This document shows positions 1-10,894 of a DNA stretch of 64,000 nt, in pieces; the stretch's first letter is position 1; each line of letters begins with the position of its first letter. The DNA is from Ehretia macrophylla (taxonomy: Eukaryota; Streptophyta; Magnoliopsida; Boraginales; Ehretiaceae). The notes beneath the pieces were generated by a model, which was given only the letters and a program-made list of their open reading frames with translations, searched no databases and was not told the origin of the DNA. The stretch spans positions 20,814,648 to 20,878,647 of the forward strand of contig CM075765.1 of assembly GCA_037974665.1 (NCBI GenBank). Direction: 5' to 3'. Made by a program: the position numbers and the translations under genes.

Positions 1-389
1 CCTCTGTTATGTGTTTCTCTTTACCCTCTACCTATAATGGGATGCAAACCTAACATGAAGTAGAAAAATCATCTTCTCGAACAAAACCGCCAGAAAACAA
101 AAAGGTCAGTCAGGTTAGAGAGAGATTCTCTCAAGCTCTAGAGAGAGGAAACCCTCTCAAGGTGCTGCGTTTCGCTGATGTTTTTTCACCTCTTTCATCT
201 TCCAATTATTTGCTTTGTGCTTGGTTCGTGGTTCTCAGAAACCTATGCTTTACTTCTTTGTTCGTGGCTCTCGAAAACCTATCTTCTGTGTTTTCCTTTA
301 CCTTATTCCCACAATGGGAAGGAAACCTAACCAGAAGGAGAAAGGTTCATCTTCTCAAAAAAAAAAAAAAGTCAATCATGTTAGAGAGA

Positions 390-1913
390 GATTCTCTCAA
401 GCTCTAGTGTGAGAAAACCCGCTAAAGGTACTACCTTTTGCTGAAGTTCTTCGCCTCTTTCATCTTCCAATTCTCTACTTCGTGCTTGGTAAGTGGTTCT
501 CGGAAACCTATGCTTTACTTCTTGGTTCGTGGCTCGCGAAAACCTCTGTTCGGTGTTTTTTTTACCTTTTTCCCACAATGGGAAGGAAACCTAACCAGAA
601 GGAGAAAGGTTCATCTTCTCAAAAAAAAATAGTCAGTCATGTTAGAGAGAGATTCTCTCAAGCTCTAGAGAGAGAAAACCCTCTCAAGGTACTGCCTTTC
701 GCTGAAGTTTTTCCCCATTTTCATTTTCCAATTCTCTGCTTCACGCTTGGTTCGTGGTTCATGGAAAACCTGCTTTACTTCTTGGTTCGTGGTTCTTGAA
801 AACCTATGTTCAGTGTTTCTTATTACCCTCTTCCTACAATGGGAAGGAAACCTAACATGAAGGAGAAAAACCGTCTTCTCGAACAAAACCGCTGGGAAAA
901 AAAGAGGTCCGTCAGGTTAGAGTTAGAAAACCCCCTCAAGGTACTGACTGTCGCTGATGTTTCTTCGCCTCTTTCATCTTCCAATTCTCTGCTTCATGCT
1001 TGGTTCGTGGTTCTCGGAAACCTATGCTTTACTTCTTGGTTCGTGGGTCTCGAAAACCTCAGTTCTATGTTTTTCTTTACCTTCTTCCCAGAATGGCAAT
1101 GAAACCTAGCCAGAAGGAGAAAGGTTCATCTTCTCAAAAAAATAAAAAAATCAGTCATGTTAGAGAGAGATTCTCTCAAGCTCTAGTGTGAGAAAACCCT
1201 CTCAAGGTACTGCCTTCTACTGAAGTTTTTCACCTCTTTCATCTTCCAATTCTCTACTTCGTGCTTGGTAAGTGGTTCTCGGAAACCTATGCTTTACTTA
1301 TTGGTTCGTGGCTCTCGAAATCCTCAGTTTGGTGTTTTTCTTTACCTTCTTCCCCCAATGGTAAGGAAACCTAACCAAAAGGAGAAAGGTTCATCTTCTC
1401 AAAAAAAAATAGTCAGTCATGTTAGAGAGAGATTCTCTCAAGCTCTAGAGAGAGAAAACCCTCTCAAGGTACTGCCTTTCGCTGAAGTTTTTCCCCATTT
1501 TCATTTTCCAATTCTCTGCTTCGTGCTTGGTTTGTGGTTCTTGAAAACCTTTGTTCAGTGTTTCTCTTTACCCTCTTCCCACAATGGGAAGGAAATCTAA
1601 CATGAAAGAGAAAAACTGTCTTCTTGAACAAAACCGTTGGGAAAAAAAAAGGTCCTTCAGGTTAAAGTTAGAAAACCCTCTCAAGGTGTTGACTTTCGCT
1701 GATGTTTTTTCGCCTCTTTTATCTTCCAATTCTCTGCTTCGTGCTTGGTTCGTGGTTCTCAGAAACCTATGTTTTACTTCTTGGTTCGTGGCTCTCGAAA
1801 ACCCCTGTTTTGTGTTTTTCTTTACCTTCTTCCCACAATAGGAAGAAAACCTAACAAGAAGGAGAAAGGTTCATCCGCTAAAAAATAAATAAATGTTAGT
1901 CATGTTAGAGAGA
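390..1913 (+). repeat. Higher-order repeat: 779-bp trimer, two copies
   Basis: Units starting at 390, 651 and about 917 match those at 1169, 1431 and about 1660 (offsets 779 and 780). Shared rare markers prove the trimer. The first unit has CTCTAGTGTGAG and CTTGGTAAGTGG, the second has GTTTTTCCCCATTTTCA, and the third has lost the anchor dyad (GTTAGAGTTAGAAAACC and GTTAAAGTTAGAAAACC). Linker order is A, B, A. The second copy is shorter at its end (745 bp). Confidence 0.85.
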
Positions 1914-4900
1914 GATTCTCTCAAGCGCTAGGGAGAGAAAACCCTCTCAAGGTACTGCCTTTCGCTGAATTTTTTCGCCTCTTTCATTTTCCAATTCTCT
2001 ACTTCGTGCTTGGTTCGTGGTTCTCGAAAAACCTGCTTTACTTCTTGGTTCGTGGTTCTCGAAAACCTATTTTCTGTGTTTCTCTTTACCTTTTTCCTAC
2101 AATGGGAAGGAAACCTAACATGAAGGAGAAAAACCCTCTCGAGGTGCTGCCTTTGACTGATGTTTTTTTGCATCTTTCATCTTCCAATTATCTGCTTCGT
2201 GCTTTGTTCGTGGTTCTCGGAAACCTATGCTTTACTTCTTGGTTCGTGGCTCTCGAAAACCTCTCTTCTGTGTTTTTCTTTACCTTCTTCCCACAATAGG
2301 AAGGAAACCTAACCAGAAGGAGAAAGGTTCATCTTCTCGAAAATAAAAAATAGTCAATCAAATTAGAGAGAGATTCTCTCAAGCTCTAGAGAGAGAAAAC
2401 CCTCTCAAGGTACTGCCTTTCGCTGAAGTTTTTCGCCTATTTCATCTTTGAATTCCCTGCTTCGTGCTTGGCTCGTGTTTCTCGGAAAACTTATTTTACT
2501 TCTTGGTTTGTGGTTCTCAAAAACCTCTGTTCTGTGTTTCTCTTTACCCTCTTCCCACAATGGGAAGGAAACCTAAAATTAAGGAGAAAAACCGTCTTCT
2601 CCAACAAAACCGCTTGAAAAAAAGGTCAGTCAGGTTAGAGAGAGATTCTCTCATGCTCTAGAGAGAGAAAACCCTCTCAAGGGGCTGACTTTCGTTGATG
2701 TTTTTTCGCCTCTTTCATCTTCCAATTCTCTACTTCGTGCTTGGTTCATGGTTCTCGTAAACCTATGCTTTACTTCTTGGTTCATGGGTCTCGAAAACCT
2801 CAGTTCTATGTTTTTCTTTACCTTCTTCCCTGAATGGGAATGAAACCTAACCAGAAGGAGAAAGGTTCGTCTTCTCAAAAAAAAAAAAAATTTCAGTCAT
2901 GTTAGAGAGAGATTCTCTCAAGCTCTAGAGACAGAAAACCCTCTCAAGGTACTGCCTTCCGCTGAAGTTTTTTGCCTCTTTCGTCTTCCAATTCTCGGCT
3001 TTGTGCTTGGTTCGTGGTTCTCTGGAACCTATGCTTTACTTCTTGGTTCATGGTTCTCGAAAACCTCTATTCTGTGTTTCTCTTTACCCTGTTCCTACAT
3101 TGGGAAGGAAACCTAACATGAAGGAGAAAAACCGTCTTCTCGAACAAAGCCGTTGGAAAAATAAAGGTCAGTCAAGTTACTGAGAGATTCTCTCAAGCGC
3201 TAGAGAGAGAAAACCCTCTCAAGGTACTGCTTTTCGCTGATTTTTTTTGCCGTTTTCATCTTCCAATTCTCTGCTTCGTGCTTGGTTCGTGGTTCTCGGA
3301 AACCTATGCTTTACTTCTTGGTTTGTGGCTGTCGAAAACCTCTGCTCTGTGTTTTTCTTTTACTTTTTTCGATAATGGGAAGGAAACCTAACTAAAAGGA
3401 GAAAGGTTCATCTTCAAAAAAAAAAAAAAAAGTCAGTCATGTTAGAGATAGATTCTCTCAAGCTCTAGAAAGAGAAAACCCTCTCAAGGTACTACCTTTC
3501 ACTGAAGTTTTTCACCTCTTTCATCTTCCAGTTCTCTGCTTCGTGCTTGGTTAGTGGTTCTCGGAAACCTATGCTTTACTTCTGGGCTCGCGGTTCTCGA
3601 AAACCTTTGTCCTGTGTTTTTCTTTACCTTTTTCCCACAATGGGAAGAAAACCTAACTAGAAGAAGAAAGGTTCATCTTCTATAAATAAAAAAAAAGAAG
3701 TCAGTCAGGTTAGAGAGAGATTCTCTCAAGCTCAAGTGAGAGAAAACCCTCCCAAGGTACTGACTTTCGTTGATGTTTTTTTGCCTCTTTCATCTTCCAA
3801 TCATCTGCTTCGTGCTTGGTTCGTGGTTCTCGAAAACCTATGCTTCACTTCTTGGTTCGTGGTTCTCGAAAACCTCTATTTTGTGCTTCTCTTTACCCTC
3901 TTCCCACAATGGGAAGGAAACCTAACATGAAGGACAAAAAATGTCCTCTCGAACAAAACCGTCAGTCAGGTTAGGGAAAGATTCTCTCAAGCTCTAGACA
4001 GAGAAAACCCTCTCGAGGTGCTGCGTTTCACTGATGTTTTTTCGCCTCTTTCATCCTCCAATTCTCTGTTTCGTGGTTGGTTCGTGGTTCTCGAAAACCT
4101 ATGCTTTACTTCTTGGTTCATGCGTCTCGGAAACCTCTGTTATGTGTTTTTCTTTACCTTCTTCCTAGAATGGGAAGGACACCTAACTAGAAGGAGAAAG
4201 GTTCATCTCCTCAAAAAAAAAAAGTCAGCCACGTTAGAGAGAGATTCTCTCAAGCTCTAGAGAGAGAAAACCCGCTCAACGTATTGCCTTTCGCTAAAGT
4301 TTTTCGCCTCTTTCATCTTCCAGTTCTCTGCTTCGTGCTTGGTTCGTGGTTCTCGAAACCTATGCTTTACTTCTTGGTTCGTGTCTCTCGAAAACCTCTG
4401 TTTTGTGTTTCTCTTTACCCTCTTCCCACAATGGGAAAGAAACCTAACATGAGGTGAAAAACCGTCTTCTCGAACAAAACCGCTGGAAAAAAAAAAGGTC
4501 AGTCAGGTTAGAGAGAGATTCTCTCAAGCTCTAGAGAAGGAAAACCCTCTTAAGGTGCTACCTTTCGCTAATGTTTTTTCGCCTATTTTATCTTCCAATT
4601 CTTTGCTTCTTGCTTGGTTCGTGGTTCTCGGAAAACCTACTTTACTTCTTGGTTTGTGGTTCTCAAAAACCTCTGTTATGTGTTTCTCTTTATCCTCTTC
4701 CCACAATGGGAAGGAAACCAAACATGAAGGAGAAAAACCGTCTTCTCGAACAAAACAGCTGGAAAAAATAAAGGTCAGTCAGGTTAGGGAGAGATTCTCT
4801 CAAACCCTAGATAGAGAAAACCCTCTCAAGTTGCTGCCTTTCACTAATGTTTTTTTGCCTCTTTCATCTTTCAATTCTCTGCTTCGTGCTTGGTTCGTGA

Positions 4901-6615
4901 TTCTCGAAAACCTTTGTTCTGTGTTTCTCTTTACCCTCTTCCCACAATGGGATGGAAACTTAATATGAAGGAGAAAAACCATCTTCTCGAACAAAACTGC
5001 TGGAAAAAAAATGTCAGTCAGGTTTGAGAGAGACTCTCTCAAGCTTTAGAGAGAGAAAACCGTCGCAAGGTACTGCCTTTCGCTGATGTTTTTTTGCCCC
5101 TTACATCTTCCAATTCTATGCTTCGTGCTTAGTTCGTGGTTCTCGGAAGCCTATGCTTTACTTCTTGGTTCTTGGCTATTGAAAACCTCAATTATGTGTT
5201 TTTCTTTACCTTCTTCCCACAATGGGAAGGAAACCTACCTAGAAGGAGAAAGGTTCATCTTCTAAAAAAAAAAAAAAGGCAGTCATGTTAGAGGGAGATT
5301 CTCTCAAGCTCTAGAGAGAGAAAACCCTGTCGTGGTGCTACCTTCCGCTAAAGTTTTTCGCCTATTTCATCTTCCGATTCTCTGCTTCGTGCTTGATTAG
5401 TGGTTCTCGAAAAACCTGTTTTACTTCTTGGTTCGTAGTTCTTGAAAATCTCTATTTTGTGTTTCTCTTTACCCTCTTCCCACAATGTGAAAGAAACCAA
5501 ACATGAAGGAGAAAAACTGTCTTCTCGAACAAAACGGCTAGAAAATAAAAAAGGTCAGTTAGGTTAGAGAGAGATTCTCTCAAGCTCTAGAGAGAGAAAA
5601 CCCTCTCAAGGTGCTACCTTTCATTGATTTTTTTTGCCTCTTTCATCTTTCAATTCTCTGCTTCGTGCTTGGTTCGTGGTTCTTGGAAACCTATGCTTTA
5701 CTTCTTGGTTCGTGGCTCTCGAAAACCTCTATTCTGTGTTTTTCTTTACCTTCTTCCCACAATGGGAAGGAAATATAACTAGAAGGAGAAATGTTCATCT
5801 TCTCAAAAATATAGTCTGTCATGTTAGAGAGAGAGAAAACCCTCTCAAGGTACTGCCTTTCGCTAAAGTTTTTCGCCTCTTTCATCTTCCAATTCTCTAC
5901 TTCGTGCTTGGTTCGTGGTTCTCGAAAAACCTGCTTTACTTCTTGGTTCGTGGTTCTCGAAAACTTCTGTTATGTGTTTCTCTTTACCCTCTTCCCACAA
6001 TAAGAAGGAAGCCTAACATCAAAGCGAAAAACCTTCTTCTCGAACAAAACCGCTAGAAAAAATAACGTTAGTCAGGTTAGAAAGAGATTGTCTCAAGCTC
6101 TAGAGAGAGAAAACCCTCTAAAGGTACTGCCTTTCACTGATGTTTTTTCGGCTCTTTCATCTTCCAATTCCTTGCTTCGTGCTTGGCTCGTGGTTCTCGA
6201 AAACCTATGCTCTACTTCTTGGTTCGTGGCTCTCGAAACCACTGTTATGTGTTTTTCTTTACCTTCTTCCCACGATGGGATGGAAACCTAACCAGAAGGA
6301 GAAAGGTTCATCTTCTCAAAAAAAAAAAAACGTCAGTCATGTTAGAGAGAGATTCTCTCAAGCTCTAGAGAGAGCAAACCCTCCCAAGGTACTGCCTTTC
6401 GCTGAAGTATTTCGCCTCTTTGATCTTCCAATTCTCTGCTTCGTGCTTTGTTCGTGGTTCTCGGAAAGTTCTGCTTTTCTTCTTGGTTTGTGCCATTCGA
6501 AAACCCGGGTTCAGTGTTTCTCTTCACCTTCGTCCCATAATAGGGAGGGACCCTAACAAGAAGGAGAAGGGCTCGTCACCGCGAAAAAAAAAAAAAGACA
6601 ATCAGGAGAGAGAGA
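1914..6615 (+). repeat. Satellite block with mostly alternating A and B linkers
   Basis: Unit starts are near 1914, 2133, 2372, 2644, 2911, 3186, 3451, 3719, 3980, 4243, 4517, 4793, 5032, 5297, 5573, 5828, 6086 and 6351. Linkers ending AAAGGTTCATCTTCT plus poly-A (type A) and linkers with GAACAAAACCGCTGG (type B) alternate for much of the block, giving an approximate 535-bp dimer. Runs of AA or BBB break the pattern. Units near 2133 and 5828 have lost the anchor dyad. No sharper higher-order repeat was seen. Confidence 0.75.
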
Positions 6616-6891
6616 GATTCTCTCAAGCTCTAGAGAGAGAAAACCCTCTCAAGGTGTTGCCTTTTGCTGATGTTTTATTGCCTATTTCATCTTCTAATTC
6701 TCTGTTTCGTGCTTGGTTGGTGGTTCCCGAACTCCCCTTCGATACTGCTTGGTTCTCGTCCCTCGGAACCCTCTCTTCTGTGTTTCTCTTTACCTTGTTC
6801 CCACAATGGGAAGGAAACCTCACCAGAACAAGAAAGGTTCGTCTTCTCAAATAAAACCGTTGGAAAAAAATTGTCAATCATGTTAGAAGGT

Positions 6892-9406
6892 GATTCTCTC
6901 AAGCTCTAGAGAGAGAAAGCCATCTCAAGGTGTTGCCTTTCACATATTTTTTTTCCTATTTCATCTTCTAATTCTCTGCTTCGTGCTTGGTTCGTGGCTC
7001 TCGAAAAACTTTCTTCTGCATTTATTTTTACCTTGTTCCCACAATGGGAAGGGAACCTCACCAGAAGGAGAAAGGTTCGTCTTCCCGAATAAAACTGTTG
7101 GAAAAAAAAAGTCAATCAGGTTAGAGAGAGATTCTCTCAATCTCTAGAGAGAGAAAAACCTCTCTAGGTGCTACCTTTCACTGATGTTTTTTGCCCCTTT
7201 CATCTTCCTATTCTCTGCTTTGTTCTTGGTTCGTGGTTCTCGAAAAACCTATTTCACTTCTTGGTTCGTGGTTCTCGAAAACCTCTGTTCTATGTTTCTC
7301 TATATCCTCTTCCCACAATGGGAAAGAAACCTAACATGAAGGAGAAAAATATTATTCTCGAACAAAACCGCTGGAAATAAGAAAAGGTAAGTCAGGTTAG
7401 AGAGAGATTCTATGAAGCTCTAGAGAGAGAAAACCCACTCAAGGTGTTGCCTTTCGACGATGTTTTTTCACCTCTTTCATCCTCCAATTCCCTGCTTCGT
7501 GCTTGGTTCGTGGTTCTTGAAAAGTTCTGCTTTACTTCTAGGTTCGTGTCTCTCGAAAACCGCTGTACTCTGCTACTCTTTACCCTCTTCCCAAATTGGG
7601 AAGAAAACCTAACATGAAGGAGAAAAATCATCTTCTCGAAAAAAACCGCTGGAAAAAAAAGGTCAATCAAGTTAGAGAGAGAGTCTCTCAATCTCTTGAG
7701 AGAGAAAACCGTATCAAGGTGCTGCATTTCGCTGATGTTTTTCGCCACTTTCATCTTCCAATTCTCTACTTTGTGGTTGGTTCGTGATTCTCGAAAACCT
7801 ATGTTCTGTGTTTCTCTTTACCCTCTTCCAACAGTGCGAAGGAAACCTAACATGAAGGTGAAAAACCGTCCTCTCGAACAAAACCGCTCAAAAAAAAGGG
7901 TCAGTCAGGTTAGAGAGAGATTCTCTCAAGCTTTAGAGAGAGAAAACTCTATCAAGGTGCTACATTACGCTGATGTTTTTCGCCTCTTCCATTTTCCAAT
8001 TCTCTACTTCGTGCTTGGTTTGTGGTTCTCGAAAACCTATGTTCTGTACTTCTCTATACCCTCTTCTAAAAGTGGGAAGGAAACCTAACACGAAGGTGAA
8101 AAACCATCTTCTCGAACAAAATAGCTGGAAAAAAAGTGTCAGTCAGGTTAGAGAGAGATTTTCTCAAGCTCTAGAGAGAGAAAACCCTATCAAGGTGCTG
8201 CATTTCGGTGATGTTTTCTGCTTCTTTCATCTTCCAATTCTCTACTTCGTGCTTGATTTGTGGTTCTCAAAAACCTAGGTTTTGTGTTTCTCTTTACCCT
8301 CTTCCAATAGTGGGAAGGAAACCTAACATGAAGGAGAAAAACCGTCTTCTCGAACAAAACCGCTGGAAAAAAATGGTCAGTCAAGTTAGAGAGAGATTCT
8401 CTCAAGCTCTAGAGAGAGAAAACCCTCTCAAGGTGCTACCTTGCGATGATGTTTTTTCACCTCTTTTATCCTTCAATTCTCTACTTCGTGCTTGGTTCGT
8501 GGTTCTCGGAAAGCTCTGCTTTACTTCTTGGTTCGTGTCTCTTGAAAACCTCTTTACTGTGCTACTCTTTACCCTCTTCCCAAAATGGGAAGAAAGCCTA
8601 ACATGAAGTAGAAAAACCGTCTTCTCGAAAAAAACCGCTGGGAAAAAAAAGGTCAATTGGGTTACATAGAGAGTCTCTCAATCTCTAGAGAGAGAAAACC
8701 CTATCAAGGTACTGTATTTCGCTGATGTTTTTCGCCTCTTTCATCTTCCAATTCTCTACTTTGTACTTGGTTTGTGGTTCTCGAAAACCTAAGTTCTGTG
8801 TTTCTCTTGACCCTCTTCCAACAGTGGGAAGGAAACCAAACAAGGTGAAAAACCGTATTCTCGAACAAAACCGCTGGAAAAAAAAGGGTCAGTCAGGTTA
8901 GAGAGAGATTATCTCAAGCTCTAGAGAGAGAAAACCCTATCAGGGTAATGCATTTTGCTGATGTTTTTTGCCTCTTTCATCTTCCAATTCTCTACTTCGT
9001 GCTTGGTTTGTGGTTCTCGAAAACCTATGTTCTGTGTTTCTCTTTACCCTTTCCAACAGTGGGAAGGAAACCTAACATGAAGGAGAAAAACCGTCCTCTC
9101 AAACAAAACCGCTGGAAAAAAAAGGTCGGTCAAGTTAGAGAGAGATTTTCTCAAGCTCTAGAGAGAGAAAACCCTCTCAAGGTGGTGCCTTTTGCTGATG
9201 TTTTTTCGCCTCTTTCATCTTCCAATTCTCTGTTTCGTGCTTGGTTCGTGATTCGTGGAAACCTATGCTTTACTTCTTGGTTTGTGGCTCTCGAAAACCT
9301 CTGTTTTGTGTTTTTCTTTACATTCTTCCCACAATGGGAAGGACACCTAACCAGAAGGAGAAAGGTTCATCTTCTAAAAAAAAAAAAGTCAGCTATGTTA
9401 GAGAGA
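6892..9406 (+). repeat. Segmental duplication, copy 1 (partner 10895-13695)
   Basis: Nine consecutive units (6892, 7130, 7406, 7681, 7919, 8157, 8395, 8671, 8907) and the next at 9144 match 10895, 11135, 11411, 11688, 11925, 12164, 12401, 12677, 13191 and 13430 in order. The offset holds at 4003-4007 bp and then jumps to about 4285, because the partner has one extra unit at 12915. Markers include GATTCTATGAAG/GATTCTATCAAG, TTTCGACGATG and GAGAGAGTCTCTCAAT. Most units here are the short 238-bp form. Confidence 0.87.
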
Positions 9407-10218
9407 GATTCTCTCAAGCTCTAGAGTGAGGAAACCCACTCAACGTACTGCCCTTTGCTGAAGTTTTTCGCCACTTTCATCTTCCAATTGTCTGCTTCGT
9501 GCGTGGTTTGTGGTTCTCAGAAACCTATGCTTTACTTCTTGGTTTGTGGCTCTCGAAAACCTTTGTTCTATGTTTCTCTTTATCCTCTTCCCACAATGGG
9601 AAATAAACCTATCATGAGGACAAAAATCGTCTTCTCAAATAAAACCGCTAGAAAAAAAAGGTTAGTCAGGTTAGAGAGAGATTCTCTCAAACTCTAGAAA
9701 GAGAAAACCCTCTCAAGGTGCTGCCTTTCGCTGATATTATTTCGTCTCTTTTATCTTCCAATTCTCTGCTTCGTGCTTGGTTCGTGGTTCTCGGAAACCT
9801 ATGCTTTACTTTTTGGTTCGTGTCTCTCGAAAACCTCTGTTCTTTGTTTTTCTTTACCTTATTCCCACAATGGGAAAGAAACCTAACTAGAAGGTGAAAG
9901 GTTCATCTTCTAAAAAAAAAAACAAAAAGCCAGTCAATTAGATGGAGATTCTCTCAAGCTCTAGAGAGAGAAAACCCTTTCAAGGTACTGCCTTCTGCTG
10001 AAGTTTTTCGCCGCTTTCATCTCTCAATTCTCTGCTTCGTGGTTGGTTCGTTGATCTCTAAAAACTAGCTTTACTTCTTGGTTCTTGGTTGTCGAAAACC
10101 TCTGTTTTGTGTTTCTCTTTACCATCTTCCCACAATAGGAAGGAAACCTAACATCAAGGAGAAAAACCATCTTCTCAAACAAAACCGCAGGAAAAAAAGG
10201 TCAGTCAGGTTAGAGAGA
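9144..10218 (+). repeat. Segmental duplication, copy 1 (partner 15494-16553)
   Basis: Units at 9144, 9407, 9680 and 9947 match 15494, 15755, 16028 and 16293 at an offset of 6346-6350 bp. Markers: GTCAGCTATG/GTCAGCCATG before the second unit, the linker form ATCATGAGGA/ACCATGAGGA, and an anchor preceded by CAATTAGATGGAGA/CAACTAGAGGGAGA in the fourth. Confidence 0.8.
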
Positions 10219-10482
10219 GATTCTCTCAAGCTTTAGATAGAGAAAGCCCTCTCAAGGTGCTGCCTTTCACTGATGTTTTTTCGCCTCTTTCATCTTCCAA
10301 TTCTTTGCTTCGTGCTTGGTTCGTGGTTCTCGGAAACCTATGCTTTACTTCTTGGTTTATGGGTCTCGAAAACCTTTGTTCTGCATTTTTCTTTACCTTT
10401 TTCCCACAATGGGATGGAAACCTAACCAGAAGGAGAAAGGTTCATCTTCTCAAAAAAAAAAAAGTCAGTCATGTTAGGGAAA

Positions 10483-10631
10483 GATTCTCTCAAGCTCTAG
10501 AGAGAGCAAAGCCTCTCAAGTTAGTGCCTGTCGCTGAAGTTTTTCATCTCTTTGATCTTTCAATTCTCTGCTTCGTGCTTTGTTCGTGGTTCTCGGAAAC
10601 TTCTGGTTTTAAGTCAGTCATGTTAGAGAGA
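10483..10631 (+). repeat. Truncated monomer (149 bp)
   Basis: The unit runs normally to CGGAAACTTCTGGTTTT and then jumps at about 10610 to AAGTCAGTCATG. The second subrepeat, the TTCCCACAATGGGAA core and the linker are missing. The next unit begins at 10632 and shares the GAGAGCAAAGCC variant, so the deletion arose inside a local pair of related units. Confidence 0.85.
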
Positions 10632-10894
10632 GATTCTCTGAAGCTATAGAGAGAGCAAAGCCTCTCAAGGTAAAGCCTGTCGCTGAAGTTTTTCGACCCT
10701 TTGATCTTCCAATTCTCTGCTTCGTGCTTTGTTCGTGGTTCTGGGAGACTTCTGTTTTTCTTCTTGGTATGTGGCTCTCGAAAACCCCTATTCTATGTTT
10801 CTCTTTACCTTCATCCCACAATGGGAAGGAAACCTAAAAAGAAGGAGAAAGGTTCGTCTTTTCAAAAAAAAAATACTCAGTTAGGTTAGAGATA

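Noticed and set aside
215-300. Repeated Arg/Ser/Lys-rich peptides (for example RGSRKP) as a repeat-protein family
   Set aside because: They come from the 36-bp subrepeat read in one frame. The frame is not kept across units and the reverse strand is just as open.
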